From the NCBI RefSeq assembly GCF_000969835.1, contig NZ_KQ033912.1, forward strand, positions 1,258,216-1,322,215: a stretch of 64,000 bases of DNA, in the 5' to 3' direction. Both the position numbers and the translations under genes were made by a program. The stretch's first letter is position 1. The number at the start of each line of letters is the position of its first letter. The notes beneath the pieces are model-generated. The model was not told the origin of the DNA. It did no database searches and saw nothing but the letters and a program-made list of their open reading frames with translations. The stretch is from Parabacteroides goldsteinii DSM 19448 = WAL 12034 (GTDB lineage: Bacteria > Bacteroidota > Bacteroidia > Bacteroidales > Tannerellaceae). Positions 26,947 to 36,642 of the stretch are shown here, piece by piece.

Positions 26947-29900
26947 ATGAAAAAAAGCATCAGATTTAGTCAATGTCTGTTCTTCTTATTCATGGGGATA
27001 AAAATATGCTTTGCATCTGAAATGTATTCGCAACGCACATTTTTCACCATTGAGTCGAATAATCAGACAATCAAGGAAGTGATCAGCAAGATCGAAAAAG
27101 AAAGTGAATACATTTTCTTTTATATGGACAAGTCTATCGATTTGAACCGTAAAGTATCTGTGAAAGCACAGAAAGAAAATGTAGAAAAGATACTAGAACA
27201 AATTTTTACCGGGACTAATGTTCGCTATTACATCTCAGATCGGCAAATTATCCTTTCAAAAGAAAAACTAACTTCGTTCCCGGAAAATCCACAGCAAGAA
27301 AAACGGACAATCAGTGGCATAGTACAAGATGCGATGGGTCCTATTGCCGGAGCGAATATAATAGTAAAAGGAACGACTAATGGTAATATCACCGATATGG
27401 ACGGTAAATTTACAATAGACAATGTGTCCGCCAACGCAACAATTGTTGTCTCCTTTATCGGATACATATCCCAAGAAATTTCTGTCGGAAATCAAGCCAT
27501 AATCAATGTTATTCTGAAAGAAGATTCCGAATCACTGGGTGAAGTGGTTGTAGTCGGATATGGAGTCATGAAAAAGAAAGACCTGACCGGAGCTGTGTCT
27601 CAGGTAGGAAGCAATGCTTTAAAAGATTTGAAAGTGTCGCATCCTACAGAAGCCATGGCTGGAAAACTGGCAGGAGTCCAGGTTCAGCAAGTAGGAGGAC
27701 AACCAGGGCAAGCAGCAACGATCAGGGTTCGCGGCTCCGGTTCCATTACAGCATCAAGTGCTCCCTTATATGTGGTAGACGGATATCCGCTCGGTGAACA
27801 AAACCTCAACGCGATCAATCCTAACGACATCGAATCGATCGAAGTTCTGAAAGACGCTTCTGCTGCCGCTATCTATGGTTCACGTGCTGCAAATGGTGTT
27901 GTACTGGTCACAACAAAGTCTGGTAAAACAGGAAAGATCAGTGTAAATCTGGATATTTATGCCGGTTTCCAAAATGTAACCAAGAAATTAGACCTGATGA
28001 ATGCCCAGGAATTTGTAGAATTTAGCCGGGAAGCATTCAACAACAATTATCTGGACAAAGTTTCGGGCGCCTCCGTCAATGACCCGGTTAGTTCACGGCC
28101 TTCAGGAAACCGTTATCGTTACCCGGCCTTTTATGATGATGCGAACTATGTAGCCTCTTTAGGTAAAGGGACAGACTGGCAGGATGAAATATTCCGCACC
28201 TCCCCGGTACAGAACTACCAACTGACAGTTACAGGTGGAGATGAACGAACCAAATATATGTTCTCCGCAGGTTATTTCAACCAGCAGGGAGTGATAGTCA
28301 ACAGTGATTACGAACGTTTCTCGGCCAGGGCCAAAATAGACAGCGAACTAAATCAGTGGCTGAAGATAGGTGTAAATCTGGCCCCGACCTACATGAATGC
28401 CAACAGGACAACCCAGGGACACTGGGCCAGCGACGGCGTAATCAATGCAGCTCTGGCTACTGCGCCTGTCACACCGGTGTACAATGAAGACGGAACATGG
28501 GCATCTCAATCTATGTACGCAGTTGCCAGTGACGGGTTGACAGGGGTACCCAATGCACTGGCCTGCACCTATATCCATAATTACGATACAGACCTGCGAC
28601 TGTTCAGTAACGGTTATATTGAATTGTCACCTCTGAAAAACCTGAAAATAAAATCAACGATCGGTGCAGACATCCGCGAATATAGAAATGAATACTTCCG
28701 TCCATCCACAATCCCGAACAACGGAAATGTCGCCCCTCTTCCTTCTACGGAAAGAAAAGCGACAGAGAAATCAGCCGAAACAGTCAACTGGCTGAATGAA
28801 AATACAGTTACCTATTTCAACACCTGGAATAAACATGAAATAGATGCCGTTGCCGGGTTTACCGCCCAAAAGAATATCTACCGTTACACGGAAGCCAGCG
28901 GCTCCGATTTTCCTAATGATAAAATCCAGACAATCAATAATGCGACTGTAAAAAGTAGTAAGTCTGAACGCAAAACATGGACATTATTGTCTTATCTGGC
29001 ACGCGTAAACTACCGTTATAACAATAAATATTACCTCACTGCATCTGTCCGTGCAGACGGTTCATCTCGTTTCGGTAAAAATAACCGATATGGCTATTTC
29101 CCTTCAGGCTCTGTCGCCTGGCGTTTATCCCAAGAAGACTTCCTTAAAAATATCAAATGGCTGTCAGATATGAAAATTCGTGCCAGCTACGGTATTACGG
29201 GTAATAACAATATTGGTGACTATGCATCTATAGGTATCATGGAAAATGCAAACTATGTTTTAGGTACAGGTACAGGAAATATCGTTAACGGAGCTGCACA
29301 AAAGAGTTTCTCCAATGCAGACCTGACCTGGGAAAAAACTCGTCAAACTGACCTGGGACTTGAAGTATCGGTTTTAGATAGCCGCCTGTCACTCTCCCTG
29401 GATTTGTATTATCGCAAAACAACTGATTTATTGATGAATGTAGACATACCTACTATTACCGGTTTTAGTAATGCGATGCAAAACATTGGTAAGATGCGTA
29501 ACAAAGGACTTGAAATTACCGTAACCGGCATACCGTTCAAAAAAGAACAATTCACATGGGAAGCCACAGGAAATATTTCTGTCAACCGAAACAAAGTTCT
29601 TGCATTAGGTCCCACAGGAGACCCGATTTTCAGTGATGGCGGTGCAGGTACAACCCATATAACCATGATAGGCGAACCGATCGGTTCTTTCTACGGATAC
29701 AAAATGACAGGTATCTTCAAAACAAAAGAAGAACTGGATAATTATCCTCATTTTGCAGATACGCAAGTCGGCGATGTCATGTTTGAAGATGTAAACGGAG
29801 ACAAAGTTATTGATGCAGACGACCGTACGATCATCGGAAACAACATGCCGGACTTCACCTGGGGGATGACGCATACTTTCATTTTAAAAAACTTCGATGC

Positions 29901-30354
29901 CAGTTTTTCACTTCAGGGAGTTGTCGGTAATGATGTCCTCCACTTGGGCAGACGTTTCTATACACAAGGTGAAGGCAACCAAAATCAATTACGTGAAATG
30001 CTAGGGCGCTGGCAATCAGAAGAAAATCCGGGAACAGGATGGATTCCCAGAGCTAATTCACAACCGACAGGGCAGAATAATGCCATATCCTCCCGCTGGG
30101 TGGAAAGCGGTTCTTTCCTGCGTGTCAATAACCTGACGATCGGTTATACATTGCCCGATGTTATCTCTAAAAAATGTGGCATGCAGCGTGCACGTATCTA
30201 TGTATCCACACAGAATCTCCTGACGATAAGCAATTACAGCGGCTATAACCCTGAAACAAGTTTCAAGGAAGATAACGTGACAGCCTCCGGAACAGACTAC
30301 GGTATGTATCCGCTGTACCGTACTTGTACATTTGGTATTAACGTAACATTTTAA
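26947..30354 (+). CDS. SusC/RagA TonB-dependent transporter with STN domain
   Basis: 1135 residues: signal peptide to about 28, STN about 32-103, carboxypeptidase-like domain about 118-195, GEVVVVGYGVMKKKDLTGAV near 198, plug and barrel ending in TFGINVTF. Regulated by the sigma/FecR pair upstream. Probable cargo is a mannose-containing oligosaccharide, inferred from the GH92 gene downstream. Confidence 0.97.
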   Translation: MKKSIRFSQCLFFLFMGIKICFASEMYSQRTFFTIESNNQTIKEVISKIEKESEYIFFYMDKSIDLNRKVSVKAQKENVEKILEQIFTGTNVRYYISDRQIILSKEKLTSFPENPQQEKRTISGIVQDAMGPIAGANIIVKGTTNGNITDMDGKFTIDNVSANATIVVSFIGYISQEISVGNQAIINVILKEDSESLGEVVVVGYGVMKKKDLTGAVSQVGSNALKDLKVSHPTEAMAGKLAGVQVQQVGGQPGQAATIRVRGSGSITASSAPLYVVDGYPLGEQNLNAINPNDIESIEVLKDASAAAIYGSRAANGVVLVTTKSGKTGKISVNLDIYAGFQNVTKKLDLMNAQEFVEFSREAFNNNYLDKVSGASVNDPVSSRPSGNRYRYPAFYDDANYVASLGKGTDWQDEIFRTSPVQNYQLTVTGGDERTKYMFSAGYFNQQGVIVNSDYERFSARAKIDSELNQWLKIGVNLAPTYMNANRTTQGHWASDGVINAALATAPVTPVYNEDGTWASQSMYAVASDGLTGVPNALACTYIHNYDTDLRLFSNGYIELSPLKNLKIKSTIGADIREYRNEYFRPSTIPNNGNVAPLPSTERKATEKSAETVNWLNENTVTYFNTWNKHEIDAVAGFTAQKNIYRYTEASGSDFPNDKIQTINNATVKSSKSERKTWTLLSYLARVNYRYNNKYYLTASVRADGSSRFGKNNRYGYFPSGSVAWRLSQEDFLKNIKWLSDMKIRASYGITGNNNIGDYASIGIMENANYVLGTGTGNIVNGAAQKSFSNADLTWEKTRQTDLGLEVSVLDSRLSLSLDLYYRKTTDLLMNVDIPTITGFSNAMQNIGKMRNKGLEITVTGIPFKKEQFTWEATGNISVNRNKVLALGPTGDPIFSDGGAGTTHITMIGEPIGSFYGYKMTGIFKTKEELDNYPHFADTQVGDVMFEDVNGDKVIDADDRTIIGNNMPDFTWGMTHTFILKNFDASFSLQGVVGNDVLHLGRRFYTQGEGNQNQLREMLGRWQSEENPGTGWIPRANSQPTGQNNAISSRWVESGSFLRVNNLTIGYTLPDVISKKCGMQRARIYVSTQNLLTISNYSGYNPETSFKEDNVTASGTDYGMYPLYRTCTFGINVTF

Positions 30355-30368
30355 ACAGCAGACAAATT

Positions 30369-31853
30369 ATGAGACTAAAATATAATATAATCGCAATTGC
30401 ATTGCTTGGGGTCGGCTTTTCATCCTGTAATGATTTTCTCAATCAGAATCCGCAAACAGATTTGAGTGAAAATGATTTCTATAAAACGGCTGATGATTTT
30501 ACTTCCGCCGTAAACGGGGCTTATTCAGCCTTGCAGGAATCTAATATATTCGGTAACTGGTATGTATTTGCGGAAATACCATCCGACAATACACGCAACC
30601 AATTATCCGGGTCGGTAACCAGTCAGGATGAATTCGATAAATTCTACATCGACACGCAAAACAGCTATATTAAAGATTTCTGGACAGCCGCCTACCTGAC
30701 TATAAACAGGACCAACACAGTGCTGGGACGCATTGACGGTATCGATATCGATGCAAACCTGGCAGTCCGTTATAAACTGGAATGCAAATTTATCCGTTCC
30801 CTGATGTATTTCAATCTTGTACGGGTTTATGGTGACGTTCCGCTGGTATTAAAGGAAATAACAATCTCAGAAGCATATGATATCCTCCGCGAACCGAAAG
30901 ACAATATATATAACCTTATCATCTCCGACCTGAAAGAAGCTGCAGAAGGTCTCCCTGACAGCTATCCGACAACAGATGACGGTCGCGCAACAAAAGGGGC
31001 AGCCAAAGCATTGTTGGGAGAAATCTATATGACACTGCATAAGTATTCAGAAGCCGAAAGCATTTTGGGAGAAATAATCAGCAGTGGCCGTTATTCTCTA
31101 TTGGAGAATACAGCGGGAACTCTCAACATTGACGGCTACAAAAATGTATTCAGTCCTGTCAACCATAACAACAAAGAAGGAATCTTTGAAATCCAATTCC
31201 TAAAAGGAGGATACGGCGAAGGGTCGAACTTTGCCAACAATTTCGCACCTGAAAATTCCGGAACTAATGTTGTCACTGTCGGTAGTACCGGCGGAAACAA
31301 TATTCCGGAAATGGATATTTACAATGCTTACGAAGAAGGCGATCTTCGCAGAGATTTCTCCATGTCACTGGGATATTACGACAACCGAAAAAACGGAGAA
31401 TGGATAGAATCACGTTATATCTGTAAGTTCATGGATGTTCCATATCAAAGTAACGATGCCAGCAACAACTATCCCGTATTCCGTTATGCAGACATACTTC
31501 TTATGTATGCCGAAGCATTAAATCAGAACGGGAAAACGTCAGAAGCCTGTAAATACCTGAATATGACACGTCGCCGTGGCTTTGGCTATCAGACCACAGA
31601 AACAACACCCGTCGATCTCCATACTACGGATAAAGCTACATTCGCCCTGATGGTAGAACAGGAACGCAGAGTTGAACTGGCCTTCGAAAATCATCGGTGG
31701 TTTGACCTAATCCGTACAGGTCGTGCAGTTGAAGTCATGAAAGGCAAGGGATTTTCCTTGAATGAGACAAACCTGACCTGCCCAATACCGCAGAAACAAA
31801 TAGATGTAAATCCAGATCTGACACAAAATCAATATATTATCGAACCCAGATAA
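30369..31853 (+). CDS. SusD/RagB-family surface glycan-binding lipoprotein
   Basis: 494 residues, lipobox GVGFSSC (Cys20) followed by NDFLNQNP. SusD helices (ECKFIRSLMYFNLVRVYGDVPL) and C-terminal signature (EQERRVELAFENHRWFDLIR) are complete. It begins 14 bp after the SusC stop. Confidence 0.96.
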   Translation: MRLKYNIIAIALLGVGFSSCNDFLNQNPQTDLSENDFYKTADDFTSAVNGAYSALQESNIFGNWYVFAEIPSDNTRNQLSGSVTSQDEFDKFYIDTQNSYIKDFWTAAYLTINRTNTVLGRIDGIDIDANLAVRYKLECKFIRSLMYFNLVRVYGDVPLVLKEITISEAYDILREPKDNIYNLIISDLKEAAEGLPDSYPTTDDGRATKGAAKALLGEIYMTLHKYSEAESILGEIISSGRYSLLENTAGTLNIDGYKNVFSPVNHNNKEGIFEIQFLKGGYGEGSNFANNFAPENSGTNVVTVGSTGGNNIPEMDIYNAYEEGDLRRDFSMSLGYYDNRKNGEWIESRYICKFMDVPYQSNDASNNYPVFRYADILLMYAEALNQNGKTSEACKYLNMTRRRGFGYQTTETTPVDLHTTDKATFALMVEQERRVELAFENHRWFDLIRTGRAVEVMKGKGFSLNETNLTCPIPQKQIDVNPDLTQNQYIIEPR

Positions 31854-31868
31854 TTGATTCCTTTGGGG

Positions 31869-31907
31869 TGTTCATTGGACTGGTTTTCTGCCAGAATCCA
31901 ATGAACA
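31869..31907 (+). terminator. Hairpin between susD and GH92 gene
   Basis: TGTTCATTGGA (31869-31879) pairs with TCCAATGAACA (31897-31907), 11 bp. No long T run follows, so attenuation or RNA protection is as likely as termination. Confidence 0.6.
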
Positions 31908-31976
31908 TCACCAGCTTATGTAATAAGTAACAATTTATAATTAACTTTGTAATATTATTAAATAAAATAATACCGA

Positions 31977-34220
31977 ATGAAAGCCTGGACCGTCTTATTA
32001 AGTTTGTTGTGTTTATTCTCATGCAGTCAACAAGAAAAGAATTTTGAGAAATATGTAAACCCGCTCATCGGTACGGATATCCGTATCGTACAGGGGAAGG
32101 ATAAAAATTCAACAGAAGAACGTGGACAGATCATGCCGGCTGTAGGTGTACCTCACGGAATGACCAGCTGGGTAGCCCAGACACAAGCAACAGAGCAAAA
32201 ATGTCTCCCTCCTTATTACTATTTTCAGGATGCAATCCAGGGATTCCGTGCCAGCCATTGGATGAACGGCTCTTGCACACAGGATTACGGAAGTGTGACA
32301 ATCATGCCCCTAAACAACAAGCTGGAAGTTGATCCCCAAAAACGGGCCTCAGCCTATAGCCATACAGAAGAGACTTCCACCCCATCTTATTACAACGTCT
32401 TACTAAAAGATTATAACATCCAAGCAGAAATCACCGGTCTGTCCCGCGCCGGAATTATGAGATTTGGTTTCCAACAGGATGGTGAGCATTACATCGTGAT
32501 CGAACCGAACAGCGATGAAGGAAAAGCCTCTCTCCGGATCGACCCGGAAAAAAAAGAGATCACAGGATACAATCCGGTCCACCGCATCTACCAAGGACAT
32601 GGAAAAGAAGCAGGTTTCAGCGGCCATTTTGTTATCCAATTGAACGAGGAATTTACCCGGTTCGGCATCGACAGTACCAGTCTGAATCATCCGGTTGCAT
32701 GGATCAGGCTATCTTCTAGTAAAGCAGGAGATAAACTGATAAAAATAGGAACATCTTTCACCAGCATAGAGAATGCACGCAAAAATCTCCAAGCTGAAAT
32801 TCCCGGTTGGGATTTCGAGGCCGTGCACAAGCAATCTTCTTCCATCTGGAATGAAGCACTGGGGCAGATGGCTGTAAAAGGAAAGAATGAAGAAGATAAG
32901 ATCAAATTCTATTCGGCCTTGTACAACGCACATTTCCTGCCGCGTGCCTTCAGCGACACAGACGGATCATACCCTAAATTTGACGGAGGCGAAAGAATCA
33001 TGAAAATGGAACAAGGAACCTACTATTGTGACTTTTCCCAATGGGATACTTACCGGGCCGTCCATCCCCTGTTTACCATACTCAATCCGTCACACAATGG
33101 CGATATGGTTCACTCGCTTGTGTTAAAAGGGCAACAAGGCGGCTGGCTACCGATTTTTCCATCCTGGAACAGTTATACGGCAGCCATGATCGGTGACCAT
33201 TGCATCGCCATGATAGGGGATGCGATCATAAAGAACATACCGGGATTCGATTATGAGGAGGCATACGCACTAATGCGTAAAAATGCATTTGAAATGAATA
33301 CTGATTCGGTCAGCTACCGGGATGGCAAAGGACGCCGGGCTATGGAATCTTATCTGAAATATAACTATATTCCACTGGAGGACCCGGTCATGGAGGCATT
33401 TCATCGTCGAGAGCAGGTCTCACGCACATTAGAATATGCATACGACGATTTTGTCCTTGCACAAGTGGCTAAAAAGCTGAACAAGACGGATGATTACAAC
33501 GCCCTGATCAAACGCGCTGAAAACTATCGGTATGTAATCGACCCGGAAACAGGTTATGCTCGTGGACGGTATACCGACGGTAGCTGGGCAGAACCGTTCG
33601 ATCCGTTTGCTTTCACCCCGTTCATTTGTGAAGGGACTCCCTATCATTATACTTGGTATGTACCCCAAGATGTGTCTGGACTGATAGATCAGATGGGAGG
33701 CAAAGAGATATTTATCTCACGTCTGGATACATTCTTCGAAGGGGCCTATTACTGGCACGGTAATGAACCGGGACATCACATCGCCTATATGTATGCCTAT
33801 GCCGGTGAACCCTGGAAAACACAGAAATGGGTCCACAACATCATCAACCATGAATATTTTACAACTCCCGACGGACTTTCCGGAAATGACGACGCCGGAC
33901 AGATGTCGGCGTGGCTGGTATTCAGTATGGTAGGTTTTTATCCGGTATGTCCGGGAATGCCTTATTATGTGATCGGAAGTCCGGCTTTTGAAGAATGCGT
34001 CATTACACTTGAAAACGGCAAAAAGTTCATTATTGAAGCAAAAGATATTTCCAGTGAGAATATCTATATCCAGTCGGCAAACCTCAACGGCAAACCATAT
34101 GATAAAAGCTATATTCTGCACGAAGATATCATGAATGGAGGGAAACTTTCTTTTATAATGGGCAATACTCCCAATAAAGAATGGGCATCCTCCCCCGCCT
34201 CTCTGCCGCCAAGTATGTAA
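31977..34220 (+). CDS. GH92 family alpha-mannosidase, lipoprotein
   Basis: 747 residues, lipobox LLCLFSC (Cys16). GH92 signatures: KYVNPLIGTD near the N-terminus, FRASHWMNGSC, the (alpha/alpha)6 barrel region with CDFSQWDTYRAVHPL, and GNDDAGQMSAWLVFSMVGF near residue 640. GH92 enzymes are calcium-dependent exo-alpha-mannosidases acting on N-glycans and mannans. It is the terminal gene of the right distal PUL. Confidence 0.93.
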   Translation: MKAWTVLLSLLCLFSCSQQEKNFEKYVNPLIGTDIRIVQGKDKNSTEERGQIMPAVGVPHGMTSWVAQTQATEQKCLPPYYYFQDAIQGFRASHWMNGSCTQDYGSVTIMPLNNKLEVDPQKRASAYSHTEETSTPSYYNVLLKDYNIQAEITGLSRAGIMRFGFQQDGEHYIVIEPNSDEGKASLRIDPEKKEITGYNPVHRIYQGHGKEAGFSGHFVIQLNEEFTRFGIDSTSLNHPVAWIRLSSSKAGDKLIKIGTSFTSIENARKNLQAEIPGWDFEAVHKQSSSIWNEALGQMAVKGKNEEDKIKFYSALYNAHFLPRAFSDTDGSYPKFDGGERIMKMEQGTYYCDFSQWDTYRAVHPLFTILNPSHNGDMVHSLVLKGQQGGWLPIFPSWNSYTAAMIGDHCIAMIGDAIIKNIPGFDYEEAYALMRKNAFEMNTDSVSYRDGKGRRAMESYLKYNYIPLEDPVMEAFHRREQVSRTLEYAYDDFVLAQVAKKLNKTDDYNALIKRAENYRYVIDPETGYARGRYTDGSWAEPFDPFAFTPFICEGTPYHYTWYVPQDVSGLIDQMGGKEIFISRLDTFFEGAYYWHGNEPGHHIAYMYAYAGEPWKTQKWVHNIINHEYFTTPDGLSGNDDAGQMSAWLVFSMVGFYPVCPGMPYYVIGSPAFEECVITLENGKKFIIEAKDISSENIYIQSANLNGKPYDKSYILHEDIMNGGKLSFIMGNTPNKEWASSPASLPPSM

Positions 34221-34232
34221 AACAGCTTGAAT

Positions 34233-34334
34233 GACACAGTAGTATTACCTCTCCAGCACAATAGTGCTACCTATAGTGATACAATAGTCCTATAATAAGT
34301 AACACTATTGTGTTAAATAAATGACAGTATTGTA
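34233..34334. repeat. ACAATAGTG / CACTATTGT repeat array upstream of orphan sigma gene
   Basis: Forward units CACAATAGTG (about 34257) and TACAATAGTC (about 34280) are followed by reverse units CACTATTGTG (about 34303) and CAGTATTGTA (about 34324); a degenerate CACAGTAGTA lies at about 34235. The order is again forward, forward, reverse, reverse. The first and third are exact complements. Confidence 0.75.
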
Positions 34335-34361
34335 TAAATATTATTATATTTACAACCTGTT

Positions 34362-34943
34362 ATGCCTAGGGAGGATATGGAGAATACAACAGATTTAAAA
34401 GCATTCAATCAACTATTTACTGATTATCAAGGCCGATTTATCCGCTTTGCGAATACGTATGTAAGAGATGTTGCTGTCGCCGAAGATTTTACGATCGAAG
34501 CACTGATGTATTACTGGGAAAACCGCCATTCACTGGAAGAGGATTCGAATGTACCGGCCTATATTCTTACCGTCATAAAAAACAAATGTCTCAATTACCT
34601 TCAGCATCTTCAGGTAAGGGAAGATGTGAACGAACAATTACTGAATCATGCCGAATGGGAGTTGAATACCCGTATATCTACTTTGGAGGCCTGTGATCCA
34701 GGCGAACTATTCACAGCCGAAGCACAGGAAATAGTAAATAAAACCCTGGCCGGTTTACCGGAACAGACCAGGGCTGTATTTATTATGAGCCGTTACGAAA
34801 ACAAATCTCATAAAGATATTGCAGAAACATTAGGAATAACCACCAAAGGTGTCGAGTATCACATTTCCAAAGCCTTGAAAAAGCTACATACCAGTCTGAA
34901 AGATTATTACCCGGTCTTTCTGTATTTATTTTATATCAATTAA
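34362..34943 (+). CDS. Orphan ECF-type RNA polymerase sigma-70 factor
   Basis: 193 residues (start could also be 34377). Region 2 (FNQLFTDYQGRFIRFANTYV, FTIEALMYYWENR) and region 4 (LAGLPEQTRAVFIMSRYENKSHKDIAETLGI) are complete. No fecR or susC follows: the next gene is convergent and ends 8 bp away. The locus thus has one sigma without a FecR and one switchable FecR without a sigma, so the two might work together; this is inference only. Confidence 0.92.
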   Translation: MPREDMENTTDLKAFNQLFTDYQGRFIRFANTYVRDVAVAEDFTIEALMYYWENRHSLEEDSNVPAYILTVIKNKCLNYLQHLQVREDVNEQLLNHAEWELNTRISTLEACDPGELFTAEAQEIVNKTLAGLPEQTRAVFIMSRYENKSHKDIAETLGITTKGVEYHISKALKKLHTSLKDYYPVFLYLFYIN

Positions 34944-34951
34944 AAACAAGT

Positions 34952-36631
34952 TTAATTTGCTTTCCTGAATAACTTATCTGCCGGTATAATCTGCTTGGGA
35001 ATACCCGGACCTTTATAGAATGCATCAATCCAAAAACCACCTCCATTATTAAAGAATTCGACAGTCAGGATATGACGTCCCTCAGTTAACTCTATACTAC
35101 CTTCTTTTTCTATTACACCATGTCCACCATCGTTATCTACGACTTTTTGACCATCAACATATAATTTACTTCCATCATCCGATTGAAGATAAAAACTATA
35201 TTTTCCAATCTTATCAATCTGTAAATAAGTCGTATAAACCAAACCAAAAGTAGGACGCTCCCCTGGTATCAACAACTTCTGTATCTGTTCTGTATCTGCC
35301 TGTATTTCATCTGTGACCCATTGGCTCACTACTTTTTCATTCTTAAAGATCGGCAAAACACTCCAGTTTTTGCCCCGATAGAAAGAAACGTTAATCCCAT
35401 TATCCGGATTCTTCTTCAAGATACGGAAATAACCATCTGAGATCAGACTTTCATTACCACCGTCACTATATGATTTTGCCCTGACCACTGTTGTTTTGTT
35501 CAGATTAAAAGGAGTTTCATATAAGGTAGATTGTTTTGTTGGCATAGAACCGTCTAATGTATAATACACTCTATCACCGGCATTGTAAGGTTCGATAACC
35601 ACTTCCACATCCTTATCGATAAATAAACCTCCGGCTTGCGCAAACAGATGTCGTCCCCCATTAATCAACGGCCCATAAGACAGTTTTTTTACGATAACCG
35701 GATCCGGCTTACTCTCAAAACCTTCAAAAGCAGTCTTCATCGGACGTCCGGTCCATGCATACGGAGCTTCCAAACCTAATGCAAATACAATTGTCGGCCC
35801 TACATCGTACATATATGTTTGTTCTTGTATCTCATATCCTTTCTTGATACCTTTTCCATACAAAATAAAAGGAACAGTCATTTCCTCCCAAGATTGTCCG
35901 CCATGTCCATAACCGATACCACCATGATCGGCTACGACCATGACCACAGATTCATTTTCTATTCCGGCGTCTTTCACTGCCTGCAAAACCATCCCGACAC
36001 ATTTATCTGCATTATGGATACTTTCCAGGTATTTTTCTGTCATATGCCCGTATGCATGCCCGTAATGATCCACATCATCCAACTGGGTAAATGTAAACGC
36101 GGGTTTCTCTGTACGGATATACTCTGCTAACGCTTCGGCCGTTTTTATTTCCGTTTCATAAGACTTATCAACGGTTGCGACATTCTTCTCAAACAAACGT
36201 CCGAAACCACTCCAATGGTAAATCATTCCTATTTTAGCATCCGGCAGTTGTTTATGGACTACATTTACAACTGTCGGGAAAATGCCATACTCAGTTATAC
36301 CAACCGGTTTTACTGAGTAATTATCAGGCTCCCAATCGTTGGAAGTAACTCCATGAACCTCTACACCGGCACCTGCCAACATGGAAGCCCAGTTTGATGA
36401 GCTACTCGAAGGAATTACAGTCCGTACACTACGACAGACTGCTCCATTTTTTATCATATAGTCCATATTCGGGGTATTGGCTTTCTCCAAACCTTGCGTA
36501 CTCATTGCATCGATACCTACTACAAAAATATGTTTGATACCTGTTGGTGTCCTATCATTTCCTTGCCGACAAGCAAACAGAAATAGGGAAGCACACAACA
36601 ATATAACTATTTTATTCAATCTATTTTCCAT
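34952..36631 (-). CDS. Lipoprotein phosphodiesterase/phosphatase with CHB_HEX and PA14 domains
   Basis: 559 residues, lipobox SLFLFAC (Cys21). Residues about 33-300 form an alkaline-phosphatase-superfamily domain (type I phosphodiesterase/nucleotide pyrophosphatase type): VVGIDAMSTQGL metal-site Asp, a Ser-rich PSSSSSNWASMLAG nucleophile loop, DDVDHYGHAYG and VVADHGGIGYGHG metal motifs. A chitobiase/hexosaminidase C-terminal-like domain follows (YYTLDGSMPTKQSTLYETPF), and a PA14 carbohydrate-binding domain completes the protein (YSFYLQSDDGSKLYVDGQKV). It starts 11 bp after the SusD stop, so it may remove phosphate or a phosphodiester substituent from the imported glycan. Confidence 0.85.
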   Translation of the reverse strand: MENRLNKIVILLCASLFLFACRQGNDRTPTGIKHIFVVGIDAMSTQGLEKANTPNMDYMIKNGAVCRSVRTVIPSSSSSNWASMLAGAGVEVHGVTSNDWEPDNYSVKPVGITEYGIFPTVVNVVHKQLPDAKIGMIYHWSGFGRLFEKNVATVDKSYETEIKTAEALAEYIRTEKPAFTFTQLDDVDHYGHAYGHMTEKYLESIHNADKCVGMVLQAVKDAGIENESVVMVVADHGGIGYGHGGQSWEEMTVPFILYGKGIKKGYEIQEQTYMYDVGPTIVFALGLEAPYAWTGRPMKTAFEGFESKPDPVIVKKLSYGPLINGGRHLFAQAGGLFIDKDVEVVIEPYNAGDRVYYTLDGSMPTKQSTLYETPFNLNKTTVVRAKSYSDGGNESLISDGYFRILKKNPDNGINVSFYRGKNWSVLPIFKNEKVVSQWVTDEIQADTEQIQKLLIPGERPTFGLVYTTYLQIDKIGKYSFYLQSDDGSKLYVDGQKVVDNDGGHGVIEKEGSIELTEGRHILTVEFFNNGGGFWIDAFYKGPGIPKQIIPADKLFRKAN

Positions 36632-36642
36632 TTTATTTTTGT

